A stretch of 64,000 nt of DNA from Methylococcus capsulatus (GTDB taxonomy: Bacteria > Pseudomonadota > Gammaproteobacteria > Methylococcales > Methylococcaceae): NCBI RefSeq assembly GCF_036864975.1, contig NZ_CP104311.1:3103513-3167512 (forward strand), given 5' to 3'. Both the position numbers and the translations under genes were made by a program. Under the pieces are notes generated by a model that ran no database searches, was not told the DNA's origin, and was given only the letters and a program-made list of their open reading frames with translations. Below are positions 54,472 through 63,804 of the stretch, in pieces (position 1 is the first letter of the stretch; every line of letters begins with the position of its first letter).

Positions 54472-55557
54472 TCAGGAAGCCGGTGTGACGGGGATGTAGA
54501 AGAATCCGATGGCGAGGATGCAGTAAACGCCGATCAGCAGGAAACCATCGAACCAGCTCGACTGGCCGTCGCGCACCAGGTCGCGCGTGATCACTACGGC
54601 CAGTATGACGGCGATGACCTCGAATTGGGAAAACAGAAGATTCATGTCCTGCCCGATGAGCATGCTGAAAAATACCAGGATGGGAGCCACCAGCAAGGCC
54701 ACCTGAGTACTGGCGCCTACCGTGACGCCCAGGGCCAGCTCCACCTGATTGGAGCGGGCGAACCGGATCGAGTTGAAGGTTTCGGCCGCGTTACCCACCA
54801 TCGCCAGCAGAAAGACGCCGGCAAACAGTGGGGTCAGCCCCATTGCATCAGCCGCTGGCTGGATCGCGTCCGTCATGATTTCGCTCATGACACTCAGAAC
54901 GACGGTCACCACGGCCAGCACGCCTAGCGAGCGGTTCCTGCTCCATCCGACTTCTCCGCCCAATGGCTCCGGCCCGGCCTTGCCTTTCTCTTCGAGTTCA
55001 TCGGCGGCCGCCGCGACGCCGAACACCGCCTTCTGTCTTCTGAGGGTCAGCACGATGCTCCCGCAGTACACGAAAAACAACACGACGGCGATATGGACGC
55101 TGATTTCCTCTTCGGAACTCGCACTGAAATGAAACACGGCCGGAATGATCAGGGCAATCGCCGCCAGCATCAGTGACGCCGCGTTGCGCCGCGCCGTCTT
55201 GGAATCGAATTGCTGCTCCCCGCATTTCATACCGCCGGCAAACAGCGACAAGCCCAGACCGAGCAACAGATTTCCAATGATGGAACCGGTCAACGAGGCT
55301 TTCACCACGTCCACCAGTCCTCGGTGGAGCGCAAACAGCCCCACGATGATTTCGGGGGCGTTGCCGAGGGTCGCGCTGAGCAGGCCACCATAAGTGGGCC
55401 CGAGGTAGCGCGCGAGCGATTCGGTGGCATCACCCATCAGCGCCGCGAGCGGTACGATCGCCAGGGCCGATGCCAAGAACACCAGCGTGGGATGGGCATC
55501 GGTCCAGTCTAGACCCAATGCGATTGGGATAAATAACAGTAACCAGTTCAGTCTCAC
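54472..55557 (-). CDS. Ca2+/H+ antiporter (CaCA family)
   Basis: 361 residues with about eleven helices. Two alpha-repeats carry the exchange motifs: GGLLSATLGNAPEIIVGLFA in the first half and LLAMVGNAAETFNSI in the second, with acidic residues in the membrane. A cytoplasmic linker (DELEEKGKAGPEPLG) sits between halves. It exports Ca2+ or another divalent cation in exchange for protons. It is convergent with the peroxidase gene (5 bases apart) and divergent from a paralogue at 55665. Confidence 0.9.
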   Translation of the reverse strand: MRLNWLLLFIPIALGLDWTDAHPTLVFLASALAIVPLAALMGDATESLARYLGPTYGGLLSATLGNAPEIIVGLFALHRGLVDVVKASLTGSIIGNLLLGLGLSLFAGGMKCGEQQFDSKTARRNAASLMLAAIALIIPAVFHFSASSEEEISVHIAVVLFFVYCGSIVLTLRRQKAVFGVAAAADELEEKGKAGPEPLGGEVGWSRNRSLGVLAVVTVVLSVMSEIMTDAIQPAADAMGLTPLFAGVFLLAMVGNAAETFNSIRFARSNQVELALGVTVGASTQVALLVAPILVFFSMLIGQDMNLLFSQFEVIAVILAVVITRDLVRDGQSSWFDGFLLIGVYCILAIGFFYIPVTPAS

Positions 55558-55664
55558 GCTAGGCTCCCAAGGCTCATGGCAAATAAAAATGATCTTTTAT
55601 AAAAAGTCACCACACCTGCTGACTATAATCGCCCGGTTTGAAAAATTGCTGAATGAGGCTGCGG

Positions 55665-56732
55665 ATGAAACTGAACTGGCTGCTAGCGCTGATACCCGTA
55701 TCCGTTGCGCTGAACTGGTTCCACGCCGATCCGATTCTGGTTTTCTTCTGCTCCGCCCTTGCCATCGTGCCCCTCGCCGGTCTGATGGAAAAAGCCACGG
55801 ATGCCCTATCGGACTATTTGGGGCCCACTTACGGAGGACTGTTGAACGCGACCATGGGCAACGCGCCCGAGCTGATCATCGGCATTTCCGCATTGCGCAA
55901 CGGCCTGATCGACATCCTGAAGGCATCTATCGCGGGCTCGATCATGGGCACACTATTGTTCGGCATGGGCCTTTCCCTCCTCGCCGGCGGGCTGCGCAAG
56001 CCCCGCCAGAGCTTCGATAGCGAGATGGTCTCGATCAACGGGGCGCTGCTGATGCTAGGCACCTTCGGGCTCGTGATCCCCGCCGTATTCAAGTTCGGCG
56101 CCAAGCCCGACCAGGAAATCAGCCTGGAAATCTCCATCGTCCTGTTCATGGTCTACCTCGCCAGCATGGTCTTCACCCTGCTCACGCACCGGCCGGCGGT
56201 CGGCGCCGTCGCGGTGAAAGCGGAACTGCAGGAAAAAGGAGAAGCGACCAAGGAAGAAAGACCGGCATGGAGCCCCAGGGCCGCCTTCTGGATACTCGGC
56301 GCGGTGGCCGTCGTGCTGGCGGTCGTGAGCGATGCGCTGACCGACTCCATCGACGACGCAGCGGACGCCATCGGCCTCACCCCCGTGTTTGCCGGTGTGT
56401 TCCTGCTTTCCATCGTAGGCAATGTGGCCCAGTACATGAATTCCACCGCGTTCGCTTACCGGAACCAGATGACCCTCGCCCTGTCGGTCAACCTCGGCGC
56501 AACGACCCAGCTGGTGCTGCTGGTCGCCCCCTTCCTGGTGATCGCCGGCAACCTCATGGGCATGAACATGGACCTGCTGTTCACCGAGTTCGAACTCGTC
56601 GGCATCATTCTGTCGGTGATGGTCGCCCGGAACCTCCTGGCCGACCATACCTCGACCTGGCTCGAAGGCGTGATGCTGATTGCAGTCTATCTGATGCTCG
56701 GCATCGGTTTCTTTTATGCGCCATCACCGTAG
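55665..56732 (+). CDS. Ca2+/H+ antiporter paralogue (CaCA family)
   Basis: 355 residues. It aligns along its length with the divergent gene: MKLNWLLALIPVSVALNW here, MRLNWLLLFIPIALGLDW there. The motifs are GGLLNATMGNAPELIIGISA and LLSIVGNVAQYMNS; the second repeat has Gln where the paralogue has Glu (NVAQ versus NAAE), an important exchange position. GAGG precedes the chosen ATG; another ATG lies four codons earlier. TATAAT at 55624-55629 is a possible -10. Confidence 0.9.
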   Translation: MKLNWLLALIPVSVALNWFHADPILVFFCSALAIVPLAGLMEKATDALSDYLGPTYGGLLNATMGNAPELIIGISALRNGLIDILKASIAGSIMGTLLFGMGLSLLAGGLRKPRQSFDSEMVSINGALLMLGTFGLVIPAVFKFGAKPDQEISLEISIVLFMVYLASMVFTLLTHRPAVGAVAVKAELQEKGEATKEERPAWSPRAAFWILGAVAVVLAVVSDALTDSIDDAADAIGLTPVFAGVFLLSIVGNVAQYMNSTAFAYRNQMTLALSVNLGATTQLVLLVAPFLVIAGNLMGMNMDLLFTEFELVGIILSVMVARNLLADHTSTWLEGVMLIAVYLMLGIGFFYAPSP

Positions 56733-56804
56733 GCGGAAGCGACGGGTATGGCGGACTGACGGGGGTATTGTTCGACACACGAGTACTGGTTTGGCAGCTG
56801 CCGC

Positions 56805-57200
56805 TCACTTCAGGATGTTTTTGTAGATCTTTCCGTCTTTCATGATGACCAGGAAGTTTTTCGCTGGATCGGCGATGAGTTGGATATCGGCGATCGGATT
56901 GCCCTCGACCAGCAACAGATCTGCGAGAGCACCCTCTTCCACGACTTCCAGCTTGCCAGGATAAGGGCTGCGCGCACCGGACAGTGCAAGCAGTTCGGCA
57001 TTGACACTGGTGATCATTTTCAGCACTTCGGCCGGAGCATACCAACGCCTTAGCGTTGCCAGGATAGCGCCTTGCTTGGTCGCGAGCTTCGGATCGAACA
57101 GGATGTCGGTACCCGAGGCCACCTTCAGCTTGTATTTTTGCGAGTTTATAGGCGTTATCGGTTCCGGCGGACTGAACCGCCCCGGGTTTGGTGGAGGCTG
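56805..57200 (-). pseudogene. C-terminal remnant of an amidohydrolase
   Basis: The last ~105 residues of an imidazolonepropionase-type amidohydrolase are readable: KYKLKVASGTDILFD (with the metal-binding Asp), then VNAELLALSG, VEEGALADLLLVEGNP and the end MKDGKIYKNILK. Upstream, the same protein continues in another frame (AGTDNAYKLAK), so a base is missing in the A-rich stretch near 57140. The first ~300 residues are gone, ending where an IS110 fragment begins. It cannot be functional. Confidence 0.8.
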
Positions 57201-57207
57201 TTTGGTT

Positions 57208-57780
<573 letters not shown>

Positions 57781-57796
57781 CTCGAAAGACAGTTGC

Positions 57797-59227
57797 TCAT
57801 TTCCTGCAATCTGGTCCTGATCCAGACGCGTTGGCCAGGCGTGACACACCTCGCAGCCAGCGCGCCACGATCAGGCGGTAGGCCAGGACAGTCATCAGCA
57901 CCCCGACGCAAACCGACCCGAGCAACAAGAGCGATCGTAGGAATAGGTAATCGACGAACTCCTTACCCCCCGCCTGTGCCTCTTGAGTGAAATGCTCTAA
58001 AAATTTCGACTGGTCCGGTTCGGGTACCGTCCGCGCCATATCCAGCAAGGTCTCAAGCCGTTGCAGCGTCTTGCCGATTTCTACCGCCGCTGCGGTGTAA
58101 TCCTGGATTCTGAAAGGTTCACCCGAGTCATTCGACGGCGAGGCTTTCAACTGCGCCAGCAGGTTCTTAAAGCTATTCAGCGTCGTGTTCGTGGCGTCCG
58201 CCATCCGTGTGCCCGAACCGAAGGCACGGTCCACTTGATCGGCCAGAGTCGTCATTCCGCAGGTTTGGGAAGTCAACGCCGTGACGATGCGTTCGCGCTC
58301 TGCGCCGAGGTCCGCAGGTAGCCGTTCTGCGACCCGGCTCACGCGGTCCATTGCGGAGGCGAATTGCGCCGCGTTGTCATTCAGACGGCCGACCTGGGGG
58401 AGTTCCAGAGTGTCGAGCGTCAACAGTTCCGTTTCCCAGCGGATCAGTTCCGGCATACGCTTGGCGATGAAAAGCGCCCGTTCCCCGAACAGCTTGGTCT
58501 GCGCCAGCTCCCGCGTCGCCGGGGTGAGTGCTGACAATGGATCGATGCCCAGCATGTCGAAAACGCTGGACTGGCCGTGCGGCCTTACACTCGTGCCGTT
58601 CTTGCTGATGTTGGCGATGGCCGAGGCAAATCCCATGCCGTGAATGGCGCGCAGTGTTTTTGGATCGGGATTGGCCTGGTGGTAGGCGTGAATAGCCGTG
58701 CGCAGTTCGTTCTGCTGCTGCGGCAGCAGGGCCACGTCGGCAATGCGCCAGATTTCGGTTTCGGCGGACTCCAGATTCTTTGCCAACGGAAGTGCGGCGT
58801 TTCCGAAGACCTTAGGCATCCAATAGTCGGCGACGGTGAGGCGGGTAAGCGTCACGTAAGACACCATGTCCAGCAGATTGGCCAGTGGGTTGGGACCGGT
58901 CGCGATGCCGAGGATATCGAAGTTGTACGCAATTTTTGCGGATCGAATATGACGTTCGGAAACGCTTCCTGGAACCTCCGGCAGTTTATCGATTTCGCCG
59001 TTGAACATGGCCAGGAAATTATCCGCATAGCGCATGATTTTTCCCTGCAAATCGACGGGATCAACGGGCTTGCTGTCCACGCCCAAGGGCAGAATGAATT
59101 GCACCGCCTTGTCGGAAAGTTCCAACGTATCACGGATCAGGGCACAGCCAGCGAACCAAACCAAGGCTGAAACCAGCAGCGCACTGCGTATGACGACCAG
59201 ATTCTTTCGGAGAAAAATGGGTGACAT
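57797..59227 (-). CDS. Large membrane-anchored protein of unknown function
   Basis: About 476 residues from an ATG at 59227; the frame is open upstream but unsupported. The N-terminal hydrophobic segment (VIRSALLVSALVWFAGCALI) contains a WFAGC lipobox-like site. A helical, mostly soluble middle follows, and a C-terminal membrane helix (LLLLGSVCVGVLMTVLAYRL) ends it. I do not recognise a family. The alternation of helices (ETELLTLDTLELPQVGRLND, DNAAQFASAMDRVSRVAERL) resembles signalling or scaffold proteins. Its stop lies 17 bases from the IS110 fragment. Confidence 0.6.
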   Translation of the reverse strand: MSPIFLRKNLVVIRSALLVSALVWFAGCALIRDTLELSDKAVQFILPLGVDSKPVDPVDLQGKIMRYADNFLAMFNGEIDKLPEVPGSVSERHIRSAKIAYNFDILGIATGPNPLANLLDMVSYVTLTRLTVADYWMPKVFGNAALPLAKNLESAETEIWRIADVALLPQQQNELRTAIHAYHQANPDPKTLRAIHGMGFASAIANISKNGTSVRPHGQSSVFDMLGIDPLSALTPATRELAQTKLFGERALFIAKRMPELIRWETELLTLDTLELPQVGRLNDNAAQFASAMDRVSRVAERLPADLGAERERIVTALTSQTCGMTTLADQVDRAFGSGTRMADATNTTLNSFKNLLAQLKASPSNDSGEPFRIQDYTAAAVEIGKTLQRLETLLDMARTVPEPDQSKFLEHFTQEAQAGGKEFVDYLFLRSLLLLGSVCVGVLMTVLAYRLIVARWLRGVSRLANASGSGPDCRK

Positions 59228-59854
59228 CGACCGATGAAAAGCTATGTATCGGCCAGCCAGGCCGAAGAAACCACAGCGTTCCGGCCGATACGAGGTGAAT
59301 GACAGTGGCCTGCAGTCATCCTTAAGGCCGCTGAGCCGGACCGGACCGGAACAAGCCGTCTGGCGCAGCCGCTTTGCTGCAGACAGATTCCAGCCCTGCC
59401 AAAGGAATCTTCCTTCGAGAGAGGCGCGTTCTTCCTCCATCCATCCAGCCGCTCCTTGGTTCGACTAAAGCCGCGCCCGGGAACTTTCGCCCATCCCCTC
59501 AGGGATCAAGACATCAGGATTTGCTGCGGATAGTCCGTGAGGTCCAGGTATGGCGGGATTCTGGCATAAACGCGATATCCAAAGGAACCTACAGTATGAG
59601 GGTGCGGACCATCACCACCAGCGGATTGTTCTACTGATCAGATACTCTGCTCAAAAGGTTACAGTACGGAGCATAATCGTCACGGGGCATCTTGTTAGGG
59701 GATCCTGCCTTAAAAAACGGGGCCGTAATATGACAGTAAGGTTAAATCGAACTCCCGGCGTCATCTTCATCTTGGCTTTCGCCGAATACGCGTGGTAGCC
59801 TGAACCCGTGTGTTCCAGGTGGCCCAAATGGTCAGCCTAGGAGGCACAACGAAT
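59228..59854. other. 627-base region without a supported gene
   Basis: Only short frames with no Shine-Dalgarno or similarity are present. The right part (after about 59630) is less GC-rich and probably contains the promoter of the ATPase cluster. I saw no Fur-box-like inverted repeat and no convincing -35/-10 pair. It may contain remnants of rearrangement linked to the IS110 fragment. Confidence 0.4.
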
Positions 59855-60226
59855 ATGTCCAACTTCAAGAAGGTATCCGATCCCATGGCAGATCCAACCG
59901 CGAACAGCACCAGTACCGATGCCGGCGAGGCCGAAGCCCTGAAATCGATCTCGGATGCGATGCGTGACGCTGTACAGAACGCGACGGAAGACGCGGCGAA
60001 GGTCAGGGAGAAACTGGCCGGCATGGACATCGGACGCTCGCTGTCGCGCTTCGCCTACACCAGCTCCTACATGGTTTCCTACGGCATCGTTTACGGCACC
60101 GTTTTCATCGCCCGGTCCATTCCCCAGGACAATCCCATCGTCGAGGGATTGGTCGACGGCGGCCGCGCAGCTCTCGACGCGCTGAACGAAGCCAAGGAGA
60201 CGGCGGTGACCGCACCTAGCACCTGA
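59855..60226 (+). CDS. Small helical protein with GxxxG-containing hydrophobic segment
   Basis: 123 residues from the ATG at 59855, with AGGAGG 11 bases upstream. A charged helical N-terminal half (ALKSISDAMRDAVQNATEDA) leads to a semi-hydrophobic stretch YMVSYGIVYGTVFIARS, which holds a GxxxG (GIVYG). I do not recognise a named family. It is the first gene of the plus-strand ATPase cluster and lies 85 bases before the ATPase start. A membrane-associating role is inference. Confidence 0.65.
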   Translation: MSNFKKVSDPMADPTANSTSTDAGEAEALKSISDAMRDAVQNATEDAAKVREKLAGMDIGRSLSRFAYTSSYMVSYGIVYGTVFIARSIPQDNPIVEGLVDGGRAALDALNEAKETAVTAPST

Positions 60227-60311
60227 GCCGCATCGCCGGCCCGGGGGCGCGATGACGCCCCTTTGCCAAAGGAATCATCGTCAATTTGTTGGTCACTCAG
60301 GACAGTCGATA

Positions 60312-62939
60312 ATGCCCCACGCCACTTCCAACCCCCGCGATCAGAAACTCTCCGGCTCCAATAGTATCGCCGTCTCCTTCCCCGCAGCCGGCACCATTGC
60401 GGTCCACGGGCAGGAGCTGTTCGGCAATCCCGATACACCGGTGTGTCGGGCCTTCCTGCGGCGGGTATTCCGGGTACCGCAAATCCGGGGCGCGACGATC
60501 AAATCAGGCTCGGTCTGCTGCGCCGAGCTGCATTTCGATACGAAGCGTCACGCCGCGAAAGAAGTGCTATGGCGGGTGGCGGACTGCCTGGTGGAGGACG
60601 ATGGCTCGCCGGCAGAGAGCGAGCCGGTTTTCGCGCCGATGGTCACTGCGCGCGATCGCCACGGCGTCGTGCATTACCATCGCTTCGGCAGACGGGTCAC
60701 GGGCTGGCAGGTGGTGAGCGACCAGGCCGGTTCGATCAGGCTGAAGAACCCCGTCCTGTACCGCAAGAACAACCTCTGCCAGGCCATCGAGCGGGAGCTG
60801 ATGAGCGTGCTCGGTATCGACCGCTACAAGACGCACTCGCTGCGCTGCACGGTGCAGATCGACTACGATCCACGCCGTTTGAGCCAGACGAATCTCATCG
60901 AGATCCTCGACAGTGCCCTGGAAACCGCCGAGCATCAGGAAGAGCTCGACAAGCTCGATCTCGACCTGACCATCTGCACCCTGTCCGTCCCACTGGCGGC
61001 GACCGCCCAGTTTGCGGTTCCGGCTTTGCTCCCGCTGTCTGCCGCGGTATTCGCCTATACCTCCATCCCCTGCTTCCAGGGAGCATACGAGCGTCTCTCG
61101 AAGGAAAAGCGGATCGGCTGCGACTTCCTGGATTCGATCGTCGTGCTTGGCTGCCTGGCTACCTTGCAGCTTCTGCCCGGCGCGGTATTGGCCTGGTGCC
61201 TGTCCTTCGGCCGGCTGCTGGTCAAGAAAACCGAAGACAACTCCAAGAAGATGCTGCTGAACGCCTTCGGGAAGCAGCCTCGCTACGTCTGGCTGGTCAA
61301 GGACGGAGTCGAGATCGAAGTGCCCATGGACAAAGTCCAGAAAGGCGACATCGTGGCCGTCCATACCGGCGATACCGTGCCAGTGGACGGCCATATCGTC
61401 GAAGGTATGGCGATGATCGACCAGCATGCTCTGACCGGCGAATCCACCCCCGCCGAAAAGGGCGTGGGCGACCGGGTGTTCGCCTCCACCGTCATGGTCG
61501 CCGGCAAGATTTTCGTTTCGGTCGAACAATCCGGCAGCGAAACGGCCTCCTCCAAGATCAGCCAGATTTTGAACGACACCGCGGGCTATAAGCTCTCCTC
61601 CCAAAACCGGGGAGAAAAGCTGGCGGATCAAGCCGCCCTTCCCACGCTGGTTGTGGGCGGCCTCGCCATGGCGGCCATCGGTCCGGGCGGCGCCATCGCC
61701 GCCCTCAACAGTGATCTAGGCACCGGCATCCGCATGGCGGCACCGCTTGCCCTCCTGTCTTCGCTGGCGCTGTGCGCGCAAAAGGGCATCCTCGTCAAGG
61801 ATGGCCGGGCGCTGGAACTCATGGGTAGGATCGACACCGTGCTGTTCGACAAGACCGGCACCCTCACGCGAGAGTGTCCGGAGGTCGGCCGTGTCATCAC
61901 GGCGAACGGTTTCGCGGAAAATGAGGTCTTGATGTATGCCGCCGGTGCCGAGCAGAAGTTCCATCACCCCATCGCCCTGGCCATCCTGAAAAAATCGGAG
62001 GAATGGGGAATCGACCTGCCTGCGACCGACGAGACCCAGTACAAGGTCGGCTACGGCATCGACGTCGGTGTGAACGGCCGGCGAATTCGGGTGGGCAGCG
62101 CCCGCTTCATGGAGATGGAGGGCATCGCGCTGACCCCGGAAATCCAAGAAGCGCTCGATGCCGCCCACCTCGAAGGCTATACCATGGTGATGGTCGCGAT
62201 CGGCGACCGGATCGGTGGAGCACTGGAGCTCCAGGCGGCAGTCCGCCCCGAGGTGAAGGACATCGTCGCCGGCCTGCGGGCACGCGGCGTCAAACACCTG
62301 GCCATCATTTCCGGCGACCACGAAGCGCCCACCCGCAAACTGGCCGAGGAACTCGGGATGGACCGCTATTTCGCCCAGGTCTTGCCGACGGACAAGGCCG
62401 ATTACGTGGAAAAGCTGCAGCAGGAAGGCCGCACCGTCTGCTTCGTCGGCGACGGCATCAACGATTCCATCGCACTGAAAAAGGCCAACGTGTCAATCTC
62501 GCTGCGGGGCGCCACCTCTATCGCGACGGATACCGCCCACATCGTGTTCCTCGAACAGGGCCTGGGCAAGCTCTGCGAATTGCGAGACATTTCCCGGGAA
62601 CTGGAGCGCAATATCGCGCGCAGTTGGGCCATGATCATCGCCCCCAATGTCGCCTGCGTCCTCGGTGTGTTCACCCTGGGCTTCGGCGTGGCGGCCTCGG
62701 TTTTCACCAACAATGTCGCTGCGCTCGCGGCGCTCGCCAATGGTCTGCTGCCGATGCGGAAGGTCGCCCTTTTGGAAGCCGAACGGCGCCACCAGCTCGA
62801 ACTCGAGCTGAAGCGCGCGGGCTGTGCTAATGTAGAACGGACCGGAATCCATGAAGCCGGCGCCGCGGCGGAAGTTGTCGACACAGCGGCGGAAATCGAC
62901 GAAGCCGACGATGACACGGGGAGCGCGCTGGCGGCCTAG
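60312..62939 (+). CDS. P1B-type metal-translocating ATPase without CPC motif
   Basis: 875 residues from the ATG at 60312 with AGGA upstream; an earlier ATG at 60252 is possible. About 230 N-terminal residues contain two weak ferredoxin-fold repeats without CxxC. The core has the A-domain loop DQHALTGESTPAEKG, phosphorylation site DKTGTLTRECPEVG, the P1B-type HP dipeptide in FHHPIALAIL, and the hinge FVGDGINDSIALKKANV. The helix that normally holds CPC reads GIRMAAPLALLSSLALCA, so the metal site is different. The ion is unknown; iron is the hypothesis from cluster layout. The C-terminal tail is acidic. Confidence 0.88.
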   Translation: MPHATSNPRDQKLSGSNSIAVSFPAAGTIAVHGQELFGNPDTPVCRAFLRRVFRVPQIRGATIKSGSVCCAELHFDTKRHAAKEVLWRVADCLVEDDGSPAESEPVFAPMVTARDRHGVVHYHRFGRRVTGWQVVSDQAGSIRLKNPVLYRKNNLCQAIERELMSVLGIDRYKTHSLRCTVQIDYDPRRLSQTNLIEILDSALETAEHQEELDKLDLDLTICTLSVPLAATAQFAVPALLPLSAAVFAYTSIPCFQGAYERLSKEKRIGCDFLDSIVVLGCLATLQLLPGAVLAWCLSFGRLLVKKTEDNSKKMLLNAFGKQPRYVWLVKDGVEIEVPMDKVQKGDIVAVHTGDTVPVDGHIVEGMAMIDQHALTGESTPAEKGVGDRVFASTVMVAGKIFVSVEQSGSETASSKISQILNDTAGYKLSSQNRGEKLADQAALPTLVVGGLAMAAIGPGGAIAALNSDLGTGIRMAAPLALLSSLALCAQKGILVKDGRALELMGRIDTVLFDKTGTLTRECPEVGRVITANGFAENEVLMYAAGAEQKFHHPIALAILKKSEEWGIDLPATDETQYKVGYGIDVGVNGRRIRVGSARFMEMEGIALTPEIQEALDAAHLEGYTMVMVAIGDRIGGALELQAAVRPEVKDIVAGLRARGVKHLAIISGDHEAPTRKLAEELGMDRYFAQVLPTDKADYVEKLQQEGRTVCFVGDGINDSIALKKANVSISLRGATSIATDTAHIVFLEQGLGKLCELRDISRELERNIARSWAMIIAPNVACVLGVFTLGFGVAASVFTNNVAALAALANGLLPMRKVALLEAERRHQLELELKRAGCANVERTGIHEAGAAAEVVDTAAEIDEADDDTGSALAA

Positions 62940-62998
62940 AAACCTGGGCCCAACCGAATCGCCTATCTGCTTCGAAACAGCCCACGAGAGAATCGCCC

Positions 62999-63520
62999 AT
63001 GTCCGATCCAAACACACCTACATCCAGCGGCCGCAGAAGCAAACCAGTACACGCCGCAGCTCCGGAAGGCGCCGGCGGGCGGCCGGCTCCCAGATTTCGC
63101 ATATTCATCGTGGATACCGGCTGGTCCTCCCCAGCTGCCCAGGTGATCCGGGACAATTTCGAGATGATCCGCTCATTCCAGGATGGCGACCCGCTCTACG
63201 TACTTTCCCCGGAACAGTCCCGGGACATCGTCAAGCGGCATCCACAGTTCATCGGCAAGGACCCGGTGCTCATCGTCCGCGACATGCAGCGGTCCGGCCC
63301 GCGCGACGGCGGCGAATACCACGGATTCCATCTCAATCTGGGATTGATCCAGAAGCCCGTAAGGGCACTGCACGCTCTGCAGGAGTTCCTGCGCTTCTTG
63401 AGTCTGCACCACGACAGCCCCAATATCGAAAAGGACATCAAGGACAGACTGCACAAGGACGGGTTCATGGGCACGATCGAAGTGATCCGTGAGGGCGCCA
63501 AGGACGCCATGGGCGCCTGA
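62999..63520 (+). CDS. Soluble protein of the ATPase cluster, unknown function
   Basis: 173 residues. A disordered basic N-terminus is followed by a compact alpha/beta part: RFRIFIVDTGWSSPAAQVIR, FQDGDPLYVLSPEQSRDIV, then DPVLIVRDM. The late FHLNLGLIQKPVRALHALQE is helical. The pattern suggests a small Rossmann-like or thioredoxin-like fold, but I recognise no family. It starts 59 bases after the ATPase gene and likely shares its transcript. Confidence 0.65.
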   Translation: MSDPNTPTSSGRRSKPVHAAAPEGAGGRPAPRFRIFIVDTGWSSPAAQVIRDNFEMIRSFQDGDPLYVLSPEQSRDIVKRHPQFIGKDPVLIVRDMQRSGPRDGGEYHGFHLNLGLIQKPVRALHALQEFLRFLSLHHDSPNIEKDIKDRLHKDGFMGTIEVIREGAKDAMGA

Positions 63521-63575
63521 CGGGACCGCCCGATCGAGCCGCATTTTCACCCCACCAAGACCGGAGGAAAAACGC

Positions 63576-63767
63576 ATGGAACAGGTGACGAACGCACTGA
63601 CCACAGCCCTGGCGGCCATTTTTCTGTCGGCCATGATCATCGAAGTCCGGCGCCGCCAGAAGCATCTGCAGGAGCTCTACAACGTCCTTGACGAGCAAGA
63701 CAAGGCGATTGTCGCGGAACTCGACCGTATGGTCGAACTCGGCGAAATCGAACCCTACGCCTATTAG
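63576..63767 (+). CDS. Small single-helix membrane protein of the ATPase cluster
   Basis: 63 residues from an ATG at 63576 with CGGAGG about 8 bases upstream. One membrane helix (ALTTALAAIFLSAMIIEV) is followed by a charged amphipathic helix (KHLQELYNVLDEQDKAIVAE) and an acidic end. It is likely anchored with its C-terminus in the cytoplasm (positive RRRQK after the helix). I know no homologue. Confidence 0.7.
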   Translation: MEQVTNALTTALAAIFLSAMIIEVRRRQKHLQELYNVLDEQDKAIVAELDRMVELGEIEPYAY

Positions 63768-63804
63768 CCGCCTCTCAAACCAACAATCCGACAACAACTG
63801 GTAG

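Noticed and set aside
59640-59854. Search for a Fur box upstream of the ATPase cluster
   Set aside because: No 19-base inverted repeat resembling the Fur consensus was found; iron control remains unproven.
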